64,000 bases of DNA from Desulfurobacterium sp. TC5-1. GTDB taxonomy: Bacteria; Aquificota; Aquificia; Desulfurobacteriales; Desulfurobacteriaceae. Numbering within the stretch: the stretch's first letter is position 1; each line of letters starts with the position of its first letter. A model generated the notes under the pieces. That model saw only the letters and a program-made list of their open reading frames with translations. It had not been told where the DNA came from and did not search any database. The stretch covers positions 620,001 through 684,000 of the forward strand of contig NZ_ATXC01000001.1 in the NCBI RefSeq assembly GCF_000421485.1, written 5' to 3'. Made by a program: the position numbers and the translations under genes. Positions 36,302-44,397 of this stretch are shown piece by piece.

Positions 36302-37232
36302 CTATCTCCTCCAGAAGTTTTTTCTCTCTGCTACAAAGTGTCGTAAGAATTGCCATTCTCACGGCAAGCCCGTTCTCAACCTGATTAAATATAAAGGTTC
36401 TGTCAGAGGTTATCACATCATTATTAATTTCAACACCTCTGTTAACAGGCCCTGGATGCATTACAAGAACATCTTTTTTCATCATCCCAAGCCGTTTCCT
36501 GTTAAGACCAAAGAAACGGCTGTACTCCCTTAAAGATGGAAAGACTTTTTTTGCATTAAGCCTTTCAAGTTGAATCCGCAGCAGTATCAGTACGTCTGCC
36601 ACCTCAGCCACTTCTTCAAAAGTTTTCAAAACCGTAACGCCTAAAGCTTCCGGATACCTTGGCATCATCGTGGAAGGGCCGAATATAAAAAGGTTAGCAC
36701 CTAACTTTTTAAAAAGAATTATGTCCGACCTTGCCACACGGCTATGAACAATATCTCCAGCTATAACAACGTTTAGACCTTTTAAACTCCCTTTGACGTC
36801 AATAATTGTCATAGCGTCAAGGAGTGCCTGAGAAGGGTGCTCGTGACATCCGTCTCCTGCATTCACTATTGAAGCTTTTATGTGTTGTTTTATCGTTTCT
36901 CCAGCACCTTCACAGGGATGCCTTAAAACAATTATATCCGGATGCATCATATCAAGGTTTTTCACCGTATCTATGAGCGTTTCTCCTTTCTTTACACTGC
37001 TGGTTGAAGCCGATATGTTTATCACGTCAGCAGAGAGAAACTTTCCAGCCTTCTCAAAAGATGTTCTTGTCCTTGTACTTGCTTCAAAAAAGAGATTAAC
37101 GACACATTGTCCCCTTAAAGCTGAGAACTTTTTCTTTCCTTTTCTAAGTGTCTCCCTAATCTTGAAAGCAAGGGACATTAGATTATCAATATCTTCTTTT
37201 TCAAGCTCTTCACAGCTCAAAAGATGTTCCAT
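36294..37232 (-). CDS. pyrB: Aspartate carbamoyltransferase catalytic subunit
   Basis: Second step of UMP synthesis, condensing carbamoyl phosphate and aspartate. 312 residues. The carbamoyl-phosphate loop is FFEASTRTRTSFEKA, then LRHPCEGAG and GDGCHEHPSQALLDAMTI. HPGPVNRGVEI near the end is the Asp-binding loop. No pyrI is adjacent, so a non-allosteric or PyrC-associated form is likely. Carbamoyl phosphate comes from CarAB, whose small subunit is at 59135. Confidence 0.96.
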   Translation of the reverse strand: MEHLLSCEELEKEDIDNLMSLAFKIRETLRKGKKKFSALRGQCVVNLFFEASTRTRTSFEKAGKFLSADVINISASTSSVKKGETLIDTVKNLDMMHPDIIVLRHPCEGAGETIKQHIKASIVNAGDGCHEHPSQALLDAMTIIDVKGSLKGLNVVIAGDIVHSRVARSDIILFKKLGANLFIFGPSTMMPRYPEALGVTVLKTFEEVAEVADVLILLRIQLERLNAKKVFPSLREYSRFFGLNRKRLGMMKKDVLVMHPGPVNRGVEINNDVITSDRTFIFNQVENGLAVRMAILTTLCSREKKLLEEIDA

Positions 37233-37243
37233 TGAAAACCTCT

Positions 37244-38581
37244 TTAACCTTTAACGTTTTCTTCCTCTTTTGTAGAAACTTTTATACGGCTTCCCGCCCT
37301 CACCCTTGCAGCAAGGCTGTGAGCTTCAAGTCCTTCAACGTCTGCAAGGAGCGCAGTGGCCGAAGAAACTCTTTCAAAACCATCTCTGCTAACGTAAAGG
37401 ACTGAACTTCTCTTTACAAAGTCATAAACTCCAAGAGGAGAGAAGAACTTAGCGCTTCCACCCGTTGGTAGAACATGATTTGGCCCAAGAACGTAATCTC
37501 CTAAAGATTCACAGGTGTAATGTCCAAGGAATATAGCACCTGCATTTTTAATAAAGTCAAGCAGGGCAAAAGGCTCTGCCGTTGCAACTTCAAGGTGTTC
37601 TGGTGCAACAATGTTTGCCACTTCACATGAATGGTAAACGTTTTCCGTGAGAAATACTGTTCCAAAATTCTCTATCGATTTTTGAGCTATTTCTTTTCTC
37701 TTAAGTGTCTTTAATTTTCTGTTTACCTCTTCAATTACAGCCTGAGCAATTCTGTCATCGTGAGTTACCAAAAAGGCACCGGCAAGTTCATCGTGTTCTG
37801 CCTGAGAGAGAAGGTCTATAGCCACCCACTCAGGATTTGCCGTTTCATCGGCTATAACCAATATTTCACTCGGACCCGCAACCATGTCAATATCAACCTG
37901 ACCAAAGAGAAACTTCTTGGCAAGGGCAACATAGATGTTACCGGGACCGACTATTTTATCAACCTTCGGTATTGAAGCAGTTCCAAAAGCTATTGCCGCA
38001 ACACCGTGGGCACCACCCACACGGTATATCTCATCAACACCAGAAAGTTTCGCTGCTACAAGAGAGTAAGGATTTACCTCTAAGCTCCCTATCGCAGGCG
38101 TTACCATTACAACTTTCTCAACACCTGCAACCTTTGCAGGAACTGCGTTCATAATAACGGAAGACGGATAAGAAGCCTTACCACCAGGAACGTATATCCC
38201 CGCACTTTCAAGAGGAATCACTTTCTGTCCCAATACCATTCCCGGTTCTGTAACAAAGTATGAATTCTCTTTCTGATGTTCGTGAAACTTTCTAACTCTA
38301 TCAACGGCAAGCTTAATTGCATCTATAACTTCAGGTTTTACTTTTTCAAAAGCCTCTTCTATCTCTTCCTCTGAAACCTTAACATTTTCTGGTGTCAGTT
38401 CCACTCTATCAAACTTTTTTGCGTAGCCAAAAACGGCTGTATCGCCGTACTTTCTAACATTTTCAATTATTTCAAGAACAGATGTGGCATACTTGCTCTC
38501 AAGACCCTGACCGCGGGTCTTTATCCTGCTAAGTTCTGCATCCTCCTGCCAGTTCTCTTTACGTAAATCTACTATTCTCAT
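37244..38581 (-). CDS. hisD: Histidinol dehydrogenase
   Basis: Last two oxidations of histidine synthesis. 445 residues. GIYVPGGKASYPSSVIMNAVPAKVAGV and the signature DMVAGPSEILVIADE...LLSQAEHDELA contain Zn ligands and active-site residues. VAPEHLEVAT and GPNHVLPTGGSAKF follow. The ATG overlaps the response-regulator stop by four bases and has GGAGGAGAA. An isolated his gene in a mixed operon. Confidence 0.96.
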   Translation of the reverse strand: MRIVDLRKENWQEDAELSRIKTRGQGLESKYATSVLEIIENVRKYGDTAVFGYAKKFDRVELTPENVKVSEEEIEEAFEKVKPEVIDAIKLAVDRVRKFHEHQKENSYFVTEPGMVLGQKVIPLESAGIYVPGGKASYPSSVIMNAVPAKVAGVEKVVMVTPAIGSLEVNPYSLVAAKLSGVDEIYRVGGAHGVAAIAFGTASIPKVDKIVGPGNIYVALAKKFLFGQVDIDMVAGPSEILVIADETANPEWVAIDLLSQAEHDELAGAFLVTHDDRIAQAVIEEVNRKLKTLKRKEIAQKSIENFGTVFLTENVYHSCEVANIVAPEHLEVATAEPFALLDFIKNAGAIFLGHYTCESLGDYVLGPNHVLPTGGSAKFFSPLGVYDFVKRSSVLYVSRDGFERVSSATALLADVEGLEAHSLAARVRAGSRIKVSTKEEENVKG

Positions 38582-39255
38582 TTCTCCTCCGCTGTTAGCT
38601 TGTAACCAAGACGTGGAAGTGTCTTCAAATACTTACCGTAACTTCCAAGTTTCTTCCTTAATCTGCTTATATAAACGTCAAGCGTCCTCGTATTTTCACT
38701 ATGTTCCTTTCCCCAAATCTTTTCTAAAAGCTCTTCCCTTGAAAAGACTTTATTGGGATTGGAAAGAAAGAGTTCCATAAGCTGGTACTCCGTTTTAGTT
38801 AACTGAACAGGCTGACCGTCAACCGTTATCTCTTTTGAAACTCTGTCAAGCGTTATCCCTTTAAATGAGAGTTTTTCATTTTCAGATATTTTAAGTCGCC
38901 TATTTATGGCTCCTATTCTGGCTATTAACTCTTTTATGCTGAAAGGCTTTGTAACGTAGTCATCAGCACCGTAATTAAAACTTTCAACTTTCGTATCTTC
39001 ATCGCAAAGGGCAGTCAACATTATTATTGGAACATCTTTTGTTCTCTCATTTTCTCTCAAAAGTTTACATATCTCTTTACCATCCATACCTGGAAGCATT
39101 ATGTCTAAAATGATAAGGTCGTAATTACCAAAAAGTCCTTTATCTAACGCTTCTTTACCATCAAGCACCCAATCAACTTCAAAATTTTCTTTTTCAAGAT
39201 TGTATTTGACTATTTCTCCAAGGTCTTCGTCATCTTCGACAAACAGTATCCTCAT
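38578..39255 (-). CDS. OmpR/PhoB-family response regulator
   Basis: 225 residues. The receiver domain has phospho-acceptor Asp in LIILDIMLPGMDG (about D52), acidic pocket VEDDED, and the Thr/Lys switch in LTALCDE and VTKPFS. A C-terminal winged helix follows (VQLTKTEYQLMELFLSN through RTLDVYISRLRKKLG). No sensor kinase gene is adjacent; it is instead the first gene of a ten-gene metabolic operon (hisD, pyrB, cytochrome, pyrC and onward). Confidence 0.92.
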   Translation of the reverse strand: MRILFVEDDEDLGEIVKYNLEKENFEVDWVLDGKEALDKGLFGNYDLIILDIMLPGMDGKEICKLLRENERTKDVPIIMLTALCDEDTKVESFNYGADDYVTKPFSIKELIARIGAINRRLKISENEKLSFKGITLDRVSKEITVDGQPVQLTKTEYQLMELFLSNPNKVFSREELLEKIWGKEHSENTRTLDVYISRLRKKLGSYGKYLKTLPRLGYKLTAEEK

Positions 39256-39293
39256 GTGAGCCTCTTAAGTACAGAGTTTCAGACGGTTAACCA

Positions 39294-39299
39294 ATTATA
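39294..39299 (-). promoter_or_regulatory. Extended -10 promoter before the response regulator
   Basis: Read on the minus strand, TGGTATAAT is a TGN-TATAAT extended -10 element, 39 bases before the response-regulator start codon. A clear -35 is not seen, as allowed for extended -10 promoters. It would drive the long operon ending with ndk. Confidence 0.5.
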
Positions 39300-39335
39300 C
39301 CACAGATGAACAGCCATTCACCAAAGAAAAGAGCA

Positions 39336-39713
39336 TCAGAGAGAAAATGAATGAGGAAGCAAACCACCAAGGGTAAATTTTTCTATCCTTTCATCAGAAG
39401 CAACGACAACCAAAAAGTCCCTATTGCAAAATTCTGAAAGAACCTGCCTGCATGCACCACACGGATAGGGCATTCCGTCAGGTGAATAGATTAAAATCTT
39501 CAAAAAATCCCTTACCCCTTCAGAAACAGCTTTAAACAGTGCAACCCTCTCGGCGCACATCGTAAGTCCGTAGGACGCATTTTCTACATTTACACCTGTA
39601 TAGACCTTACCTTCCTTTGTTTCTATCGCTGCTACAACACGAAAGTTTGAATACGGCGCGTAGCAGTTTTTTATATTTTCTTTAGCCACTCCAAGCAGTT
39701 CTTCAACTTTCAT
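39336..39713 (-). CDS. cdd: Cytidine deaminase
   Basis: Pyrimidine salvage, cytidine to uridine. 125 residues, the tetrameric form. Zinc ligands and catalytic Glu lie in TMCAERVALFKAV and MPYPCGACRQVL; substrate contacts are in VNVENASYGLT. It is the last gene of the PqqD-ATP-grasp-decarboxylase operon and overlaps the decarboxylase by 11 bases. Confidence 0.95.
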   Translation of the reverse strand: MKVEELLGVAKENIKNCYAPYSNFRVVAAIETKEGKVYTGVNVENASYGLTMCAERVALFKAVSEGVRDFLKILIYSPDGMPYPCGACRQVLSEFCNRDFLVVVASDERIEKFTLGGLLPHSFSL

Positions 39714-41064
39714 TTAACCTTAACCTCTCTGGAAGTCTCTCCCTTCTAACAATGTCTTCAAGAGTTTCTGCTTCCCTTATCAAATCAATTTCACCATTTT
39801 GACCTATGAGAACAACATTCGGTCTATAGCGGATAAACTGCATCCACTGCGTTACATTGTAGGCTCCGACAGGTGAAAGTATCAGATTTGTCCCTCTCGG
39901 AAGGGGCGGTAGATATGCAAGGTCATCAACAACATCAATGTTCATACAGAGAGGACCGTAAAGGACGCAAGGCTCTGAAGGTCCCTGAACTTCTCTATCA
40001 ACTTCAATGTTAAAGTGGTACCAAAATGCGGTAAAGAGAATGTTGACGCCTGCATCAAGGATGTAACCTTTTCTACCGTCAGGAAGCCTTTTGGTAGCGT
40101 GAACCTGTGTTATCAGATAGCCAGCCTCGTCAACAATTGCTCTGCCACTTTCTATTATCAGCTTTGGAAAATCTCCCGGTCTCAAAGAAGAAAGAAGGGC
40201 GTTGCATACTCTATCGGCAATCTCGTCAATCGACGGAACTGCAACTTCCGGCGGTAAATAGACACCTTTAAGTCTGTTCCTTGATGGAAAACCGCCACCA
40301 ATATCAATGTACTCAATCTTAAATCCAAATTCATCTTCAACTTTATAAGCAAAATCAACCATCTTTCTAACTTCTGTTTCATAGGCTTTTGGTTCAAGTA
40401 TGAATGTTCCTATGTGACAGTGAAGACCGACCAATTCAAGCTTTCCGCCAAAGGCAATACGCTTAACGGCATCAAAAGCCTGACCTGACTCTAAATTAAA
40501 CCCAAACCTGCTCCACTGAGGATGGATACCCGTATCCATATTCAACCTTATTGCAACTTTTGGCTTCACACCAAGCTCTACTGCAACTTCCTCAAGGTCT
40601 GCAATCTCTTCAAAAGTGTCTATGTTTATCCTTGCTCCCTCAGATACAGCGACTTTAAGAGCCTCAATAGGTTTATAAGGACCATTGAAAACTATTTCGC
40701 TACCTTTGACTCCAAGTCTTCTTGCCTTGCTGTATTCAAATTCTGAAACAACTTCTGCCGTTTCACCTTCACCGTGCAGAACAGCACAAATTGCGTCAAG
40801 ATAGTTTGTCTTGTAGGACCATGAAAATTCAACGTTGGGATAACGTGTGGTGAAAGCTCTTTTTATCTCTCTAAACTTTGAACGGAGGGTTTTTTCTGAG
40901 AAAACAAACAGCGGCGTGCCAAACTTTTCTACAAGATCCGCTATTTTTACACCGTCAATCTCTTTTCTTACTTTTCGGGAAAGCGGTGAGGCAAAACTTC
41001 CAAATTTATTCATCATACCAGTGTGAAGTTTAAATATCGCCGGTTTCTCGTAAGTCTTTTTCAT
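39703..41064 (-). CDS. PLP-dependent decarboxylase (LysA-like fold) with RiPP-leader-like N-terminus
   Basis: Fold-type III decarboxylase acting on an amino acid or a peptide end. The PLP Lys is in FSWSYKTNY, then GLHCHIG, YIDIGGGFPS and IIESGRAIVDEAG; the C-terminal Cys is in LYGPLCMNIDV. These are all LysA/ornithine-decarboxylase group motifs. Residues 1-24 lie before the normal fold and read YEKPAIFKLHTGMMNKFGS, which resembles the Y-x-x-P-x-[L/I] leader motif bound by PqqD-like RRE domains. A PqqD-like gene is two genes upstream. Role therefore probably not plain lysine synthesis. 453 residues; overlaps both neighbours. Confidence 0.75.
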   Translation of the reverse strand: MKKTYEKPAIFKLHTGMMNKFGSFASPLSRKVRKEIDGVKIADLVEKFGTPLFVFSEKTLRSKFREIKRAFTTRYPNVEFSWSYKTNYLDAICAVLHGEGETAEVVSEFEYSKARRLGVKGSEIVFNGPYKPIEALKVAVSEGARINIDTFEEIADLEEVAVELGVKPKVAIRLNMDTGIHPQWSRFGFNLESGQAFDAVKRIAFGGKLELVGLHCHIGTFILEPKAYETEVRKMVDFAYKVEDEFGFKIEYIDIGGGFPSRNRLKGVYLPPEVAVPSIDEIADRVCNALLSSLRPGDFPKLIIESGRAIVDEAGYLITQVHATKRLPDGRKGYILDAGVNILFTAFWYHFNIEVDREVQGPSEPCVLYGPLCMNIDVVDDLAYLPPLPRGTNLILSPVGAYNVTQWMQFIRYRPNVVLIGQNGEIDLIREAETLEDIVRRERLPERLRLNES

Positions 41065-42089
41065 CTTTCACCTCTCGTGACTATTTTCTGGAACGTATCC
41101 ATATCGGTTACAAAATCGTCCGTAAACCTTATATAAAGCTTTCCAGCTTCGTAATCGGATCTCCTCTCAGGTTCTCTGCCAAGGGCAGCATCAAGAAGCC
41201 TTGCAGGAAGATTAATTCCAACACCAACAGAAAAATAGACCCAGGCTGGAAAACGAGGATTTATCTCTATAAGATAAATATCATCACCTGAGACGATACA
41301 CTCAAGTTCAAAGGCACCTCGCCACCTGTACTTTTCAACAAAATTCTCTGCCGCTTTAAGCATTTTTTCATGTTTAACGGTAACACCTGTCCATATTTTC
41401 CCGAGTGAGGTTATCCAGAGTTTCTTTATTCCTACCATCCCGAAATGACCACCTTCACCATCACCAACACCCACAACATTCATCTCTTCACCGGAAATAA
41501 CCTTTTGAACGATTATCGGATATCCCCACTCGGAGGCTATTTTGTTGAAATAGGAAGTGGCTTCCTGATAGTTAAAGGCTTTGTAAGCTTTGTAGAAAAT
41601 CCCCTTTATCATAACGGGAAAACCAATTTCGTTAATGGCTGCGGTTAAATCCTCGTAGGAAACGACTATAAAACTCTCTGGCACTTTTAAACCAATATCT
41701 TTTGCTAACTCCGATACCCTATCTTTTGAACGAAGTTTAAACTGCTCCTTCGTAGGAAGGAAAGTCGATATTCCATAGCTATTAAGTTTTTCACTGTTTG
41801 CGATAAACAGGGGAAGTTCTGCATCAAGCGTGGGTATGACTGCATCAAGCCCAGCAGTTTCTTTTATGTAGAGAAGTCTGTTGATAAACGGTTCCTCACC
41901 TTCCGAAGGATACGGCATTATGTAAACCCTGTTAATCAACCAATCCATGTAAACGCCCGGTTCCATCGCATCGTATGCCAATCCAACTATCGCTGTTTCT
42001 TTATATTTCTCTTTAATGCCTTTTATAACCCCAATACCTGGACCTGGATTGTCAACAGCGTTTATTCCGGAGACGGCAACTTTACACAT
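41061..42089 (-). CDS. ATP-grasp ligase
   Basis: Forms an amide or peptide-like bond through an acyl phosphate. Starts at ATG 42089 (AGGGAG upstream), giving 342 residues. There is a pre-ATP-grasp Rossmann part (VSGINAVDNPGPGIGVIKGIKEKY). The ATP-grasp core has the Lys strands FPVMIKGIFYKAYKAF and YPIIVQKVISGEEMNVVGV. The Mg-binding end AFELECIVSGDDIYLIEINPRFPAW is intact. It resembles CarB-like orphan ligases. Flanked by the PqqD-like gene (8-base overlap) and the decarboxylase (4-base overlap). Confidence 0.82.
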   Translation of the reverse strand: MCKVAVSGINAVDNPGPGIGVIKGIKEKYKETAIVGLAYDAMEPGVYMDWLINRVYIMPYPSEGEEPFINRLLYIKETAGLDAVIPTLDAELPLFIANSEKLNSYGISTFLPTKEQFKLRSKDRVSELAKDIGLKVPESFIVVSYEDLTAAINEIGFPVMIKGIFYKAYKAFNYQEATSYFNKIASEWGYPIIVQKVISGEEMNVVGVGDGEGGHFGMVGIKKLWITSLGKIWTGVTVKHEKMLKAAENFVEKYRWRGAFELECIVSGDDIYLIEINPRFPAWVYFSVGVGINLPARLLDAALGREPERRSDYEAGKLYIRFTDDFVTDMDTFQKIVTRGER

Positions 42090-42342
42090 TTTCTTCTCCC
42101 TCTCGACCTGCAAGTCCTAAAAGTCTCAATTGCTCAATAAAATCAGTAACATCTCTCGTCGCCTCTTCCCTGTCAACTTCAAATTCCTCAGTCAGAGCCT
42201 CAACAATATCCTCAACATCTTTACCCTCTTTAAGCAAGTTGAGAATAAACAATCCCGTTTTATTAACTGTGAAACTGTTCCCCGTTTCTGGGTCAAAGAT
42301 GAAACCCTCCTCGCTTATAGCCAGTCTATTCAGTTTATTCAT
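42082..42342 (-). CDS. PqqD-like peptide-recognition protein
   Basis: 86 residues, winged-helix PqqD/RRE family. FIFDPETGNSFTVNKTGLFILNLL is followed by the helices DVEDIVEALTEEFEVDREEATRDVTDFIEQLRLLGL. In characterised RiPP systems such proteins hold the leader peptide for the modifying enzyme. Here the partners are an ATP-grasp ligase and a decarboxylase, with no radical-SAM gene and no obvious separate precursor. ATG has GGAGGAG six bases upstream. Confidence 0.82.
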   Translation of the reverse strand: MNKLNRLAISEEGFIFDPETGNSFTVNKTGLFILNLLKEGKDVEDIVEALTEEFEVDREEATRDVTDFIEQLRLLGLAGREGEENV

Positions 42343-42355
42343 AACTCCTCCGCAA

Positions 42356-43153
42356 TTACTGAGATATCATCGCAGCTATATCTCTCGGTAAAACACCGTT
42401 TTTAGCCGCTATAGATCTTAACGTCTCATCAGGTAATGCCACTATTCCTTTTTTCTGCAGCTTTTCCATACACTCATCCACAGTGAGTCCATTCATTAAA
42501 CAGGCTTCTTTAAGCGTCATCCTGCCAAAACCCACTCTCATTCCCGTTGTATATGTCCTTCTAACTGCCCTCTTTATAAGATTATAAACCATTGCAGGTG
42601 TAAGATGGTTATTTTCCGCTATCTCTTTTAAAGTTTCGTCTGGCGAAGCTGAAATTCCGTTTTGATGAAGTACAGAAAGAACAGTCTGAAGCGGAATGTC
42701 ATCTTTCAGGCATAGCTCTTTCAAAGTCATAAGTTCAGCATGGGGTAGAGGTGCCGCAGGAAGACGTCTTTCCCAACTTTTCTTTATCCCTTGCTCAATA
42801 TTGATAATGGTTGAAAATGGTGGAAGTCCGGCAATTGTAGCAGCGGTGCAGATAACGACCACCATGGCAGAAACGAGACTTTCCCTTTTAACCAGGTAGT
42901 TTTTAAGAGGTTTCCAGTTTAAAATTGTGTGCCATACGGCAAGAATAACTATGCCGATTCCAGATATAACATGAACTGCTTCCCACTGATCTTTTGAAAG
43001 TCCTAAAAGTCTCCATCCACTCCAGTAAGCAACCCTCCCGTAGGGCATTATGTAAAGAACGACGCTACTTATTATCAGAACCACCAAAGTGTAAAAAAGA
43101 AAGAGACTTACAAAAACACGTGAATTGCAAGATTTAGCGGACTTCTTTTTCAT
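42356..43153 (-). CDS. DUF4405-like membrane protein with two tandem soluble repeats
   Basis: 265 residues. The N-terminal half has three helices. His residues in EAVHVISGIGIVILAVWHTILNWKP could ligate haem, as in cytochrome b561-like/DUF4405 proteins. The C-terminal half repeats a module of about 55 residues twice. The first copy begins MTLKELCLKDDIPLQTVL and the second MTLKEACLMNGLTVDECM, each ending in a P-D-E-T-L-(K/R)-x-I-A helix. The repeats look like small helical recognition domains. First gene of the PqqD operon. Confidence 0.7.
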   Translation of the reverse strand: MKKKSAKSCNSRVFVSLFLFYTLVVLIISSVVLYIMPYGRVAYWSGWRLLGLSKDQWEAVHVISGIGIVILAVWHTILNWKPLKNYLVKRESLVSAMVVVICTAATIAGLPPFSTIINIEQGIKKSWERRLPAAPLPHAELMTLKELCLKDDIPLQTVLSVLHQNGISASPDETLKEIAENNHLTPAMVYNLIKRAVRRTYTTGMRVGFGRMTLKEACLMNGLTVDECMEKLQKKGIVALPDETLRSIAAKNGVLPRDIAAMISQ

Positions 43154-43181
43154 TTAGCCCTCCGCTAAAATTTTAAAGGAA

Positions 43182-43200
43182 GGCGGACTTTCTGTCCGCC
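43182..43200 (-). terminator. Terminator after the DUF2202 gene
   Basis: GGCGGAC and GTCCGCC pair perfectly around a five-base loop. On the minus strand it is followed by TTCCTTTAAAATTTT. It separates the sigma-54-type DUF2202 gene from the PqqD operon. Confidence 0.75.
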
Positions 43201-43206
43201 AGAAAA

Positions 43207-44229
43207 TTATCGGTTCTGCAATTTAAATTTTCTGTTAAGCCTGTTACAATTCCTTATCTTATATGTTACTCCTCTTTTTGGATTTTTGATAGTGCAGGCC
43301 ATTAGACCTTTTATGTTTCTAAACCTCCAGAACGGAGGCACGTAGCCGGCAACCTCTATCGTATCACCGGGAACAATATCAAGGGAAGGGTAAAGCCATA
43401 TAGGTGCAACCGCTATCTCTTCCTTACCATTTGGTGTTTTCACTTCAACTACCCACCATATAACCCTTTTGTTACCATAACCTGGACGCTGGTAAACTTT
43501 CGTAACCCTTCCACTTACGGTTATTGTTTGATAAGCAGCAACACTTCTTCCGTTATCTCCATAAACAACGCCTGCCTCGTGCTTTGAACCGACAATAGCT
43601 CTGTATTCAGCAGGCGTTATAAACTTAGGTTTATATTCTATACCGTACCTTCTCAGTATGGCCGTAAAAGCCCTCATGTGATTTCTCGAACCTTTCATAA
43701 GATTTTCATAAACAGTCGCAATGTCCCTGTTATCAGTCCTTTTTAGAGCATCCTGAAGATCTTTTATATCAAGGTCTTCTATAGTCGCACCAACTTCAAG
43801 GGCATCTATAAGGGACTTACTACCCTGTTTCACAAGTTTTGTATAAAGTCTCTGAAGTTTCTTATTCTCAAATTTCCCAAGTTTATCTCCCGTCCTTGCA
43901 ACAGGATCCTCAAGGTTGTACCTATCAATCAAAAACTTAAGCATATCCATGTGTCTCTGCTCTGAACGGGCAATGTTTCTGAAAACCGGCATCTGCCACA
44001 TTTCATAAAGAGCTGTGTAAACGTCCCTTGCTAATTTTTCCTCCTCTCTCATATGAAGAAGGTCTTTAATCTCCTGCTTACTGAGAGGCTGTTTTGGAAG
44101 TGATGCCACGTAGGCAGGGCCTATCCCCGGTAAAACAGTCGCATTTGTTGCAGCGCTAACTGTTGCACATGAAAATAGATTTCCCGCAAGAACTACTCCA
44201 GACAGTAGAACCGTTATTAACTTTCTCAT
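43207..44229 (-). CDS. Exported DUF2202 ferritin-like protein with C-terminal OB-like domain
   Basis: 340 residues. A signal peptide (LITVLLSGVVLAGNLFSCATVSAA) is followed by a ferritin-like four-helix domain: LLHMREEEKLARDVYTALYEMW, then RNIARSEQRHMDMLKFLIDRY, then an E/H-bearing second pair ending GSRNHMRAFTAILRRYG. The E-x-x-H pattern suggests a di-metal site. After about residue 220 a strand-rich segment (VSGRVTKVYQRPG through GDTIEVAGYVPP) looks like an OB fold not usual for the family. The start has AAAGGAGGAAGCT. Preceded by a sigma-54 promoter. Confidence 0.8.
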   Translation of the reverse strand: MRKLITVLLSGVVLAGNLFSCATVSAATNATVLPGIGPAYVASLPKQPLSKQEIKDLLHMREEEKLARDVYTALYEMWQMPVFRNIARSEQRHMDMLKFLIDRYNLEDPVARTGDKLGKFENKKLQRLYTKLVKQGSKSLIDALEVGATIEDLDIKDLQDALKRTDNRDIATVYENLMKGSRNHMRAFTAILRRYGIEYKPKFITPAEYRAIVGSKHEAGVVYGDNGRSVAAYQTITVSGRVTKVYQRPGYGNKRVIWWVVEVKTPNGKEEIAVAPIWLYPSLDIVPGDTIEVAGYVPPFWRFRNIKGLMACTIKNPKRGVTYKIRNCNRLNRKFKLQNR

Positions 44230-44272
44230 AGCTTCCTCCTTTAGATTGTTTTCTAACTCTGCTGCTTATATG

Positions 44273-44288
44273 AGCAAGTACCGTGCCA
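44273..44288 (-). promoter_or_regulatory. Sigma-54 (RpoN) promoter of the DUF2202 gene
   Basis: Read on the minus strand, TGGCACG-GTAC-TTGCT matches the consensus TGGCACG-N4-TTGCW at every position, with the invariant GG and GC correctly spaced. It ends 44 bases before the DUF2202 start codon. The matching RpoN and its AAA+ activator are not in the window. Confidence 0.8.
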
Positions 44289-44397
44289 AAATTTCCTTAA
44301 CGGCTGTATCTCCTTGTTTCCAGTTCTATCAAAGATTTTGTAGAATTTTCCCGGCTTTACAGTCGGAAATTTTTCCGAAATAGGGGGTAATTTTTCC

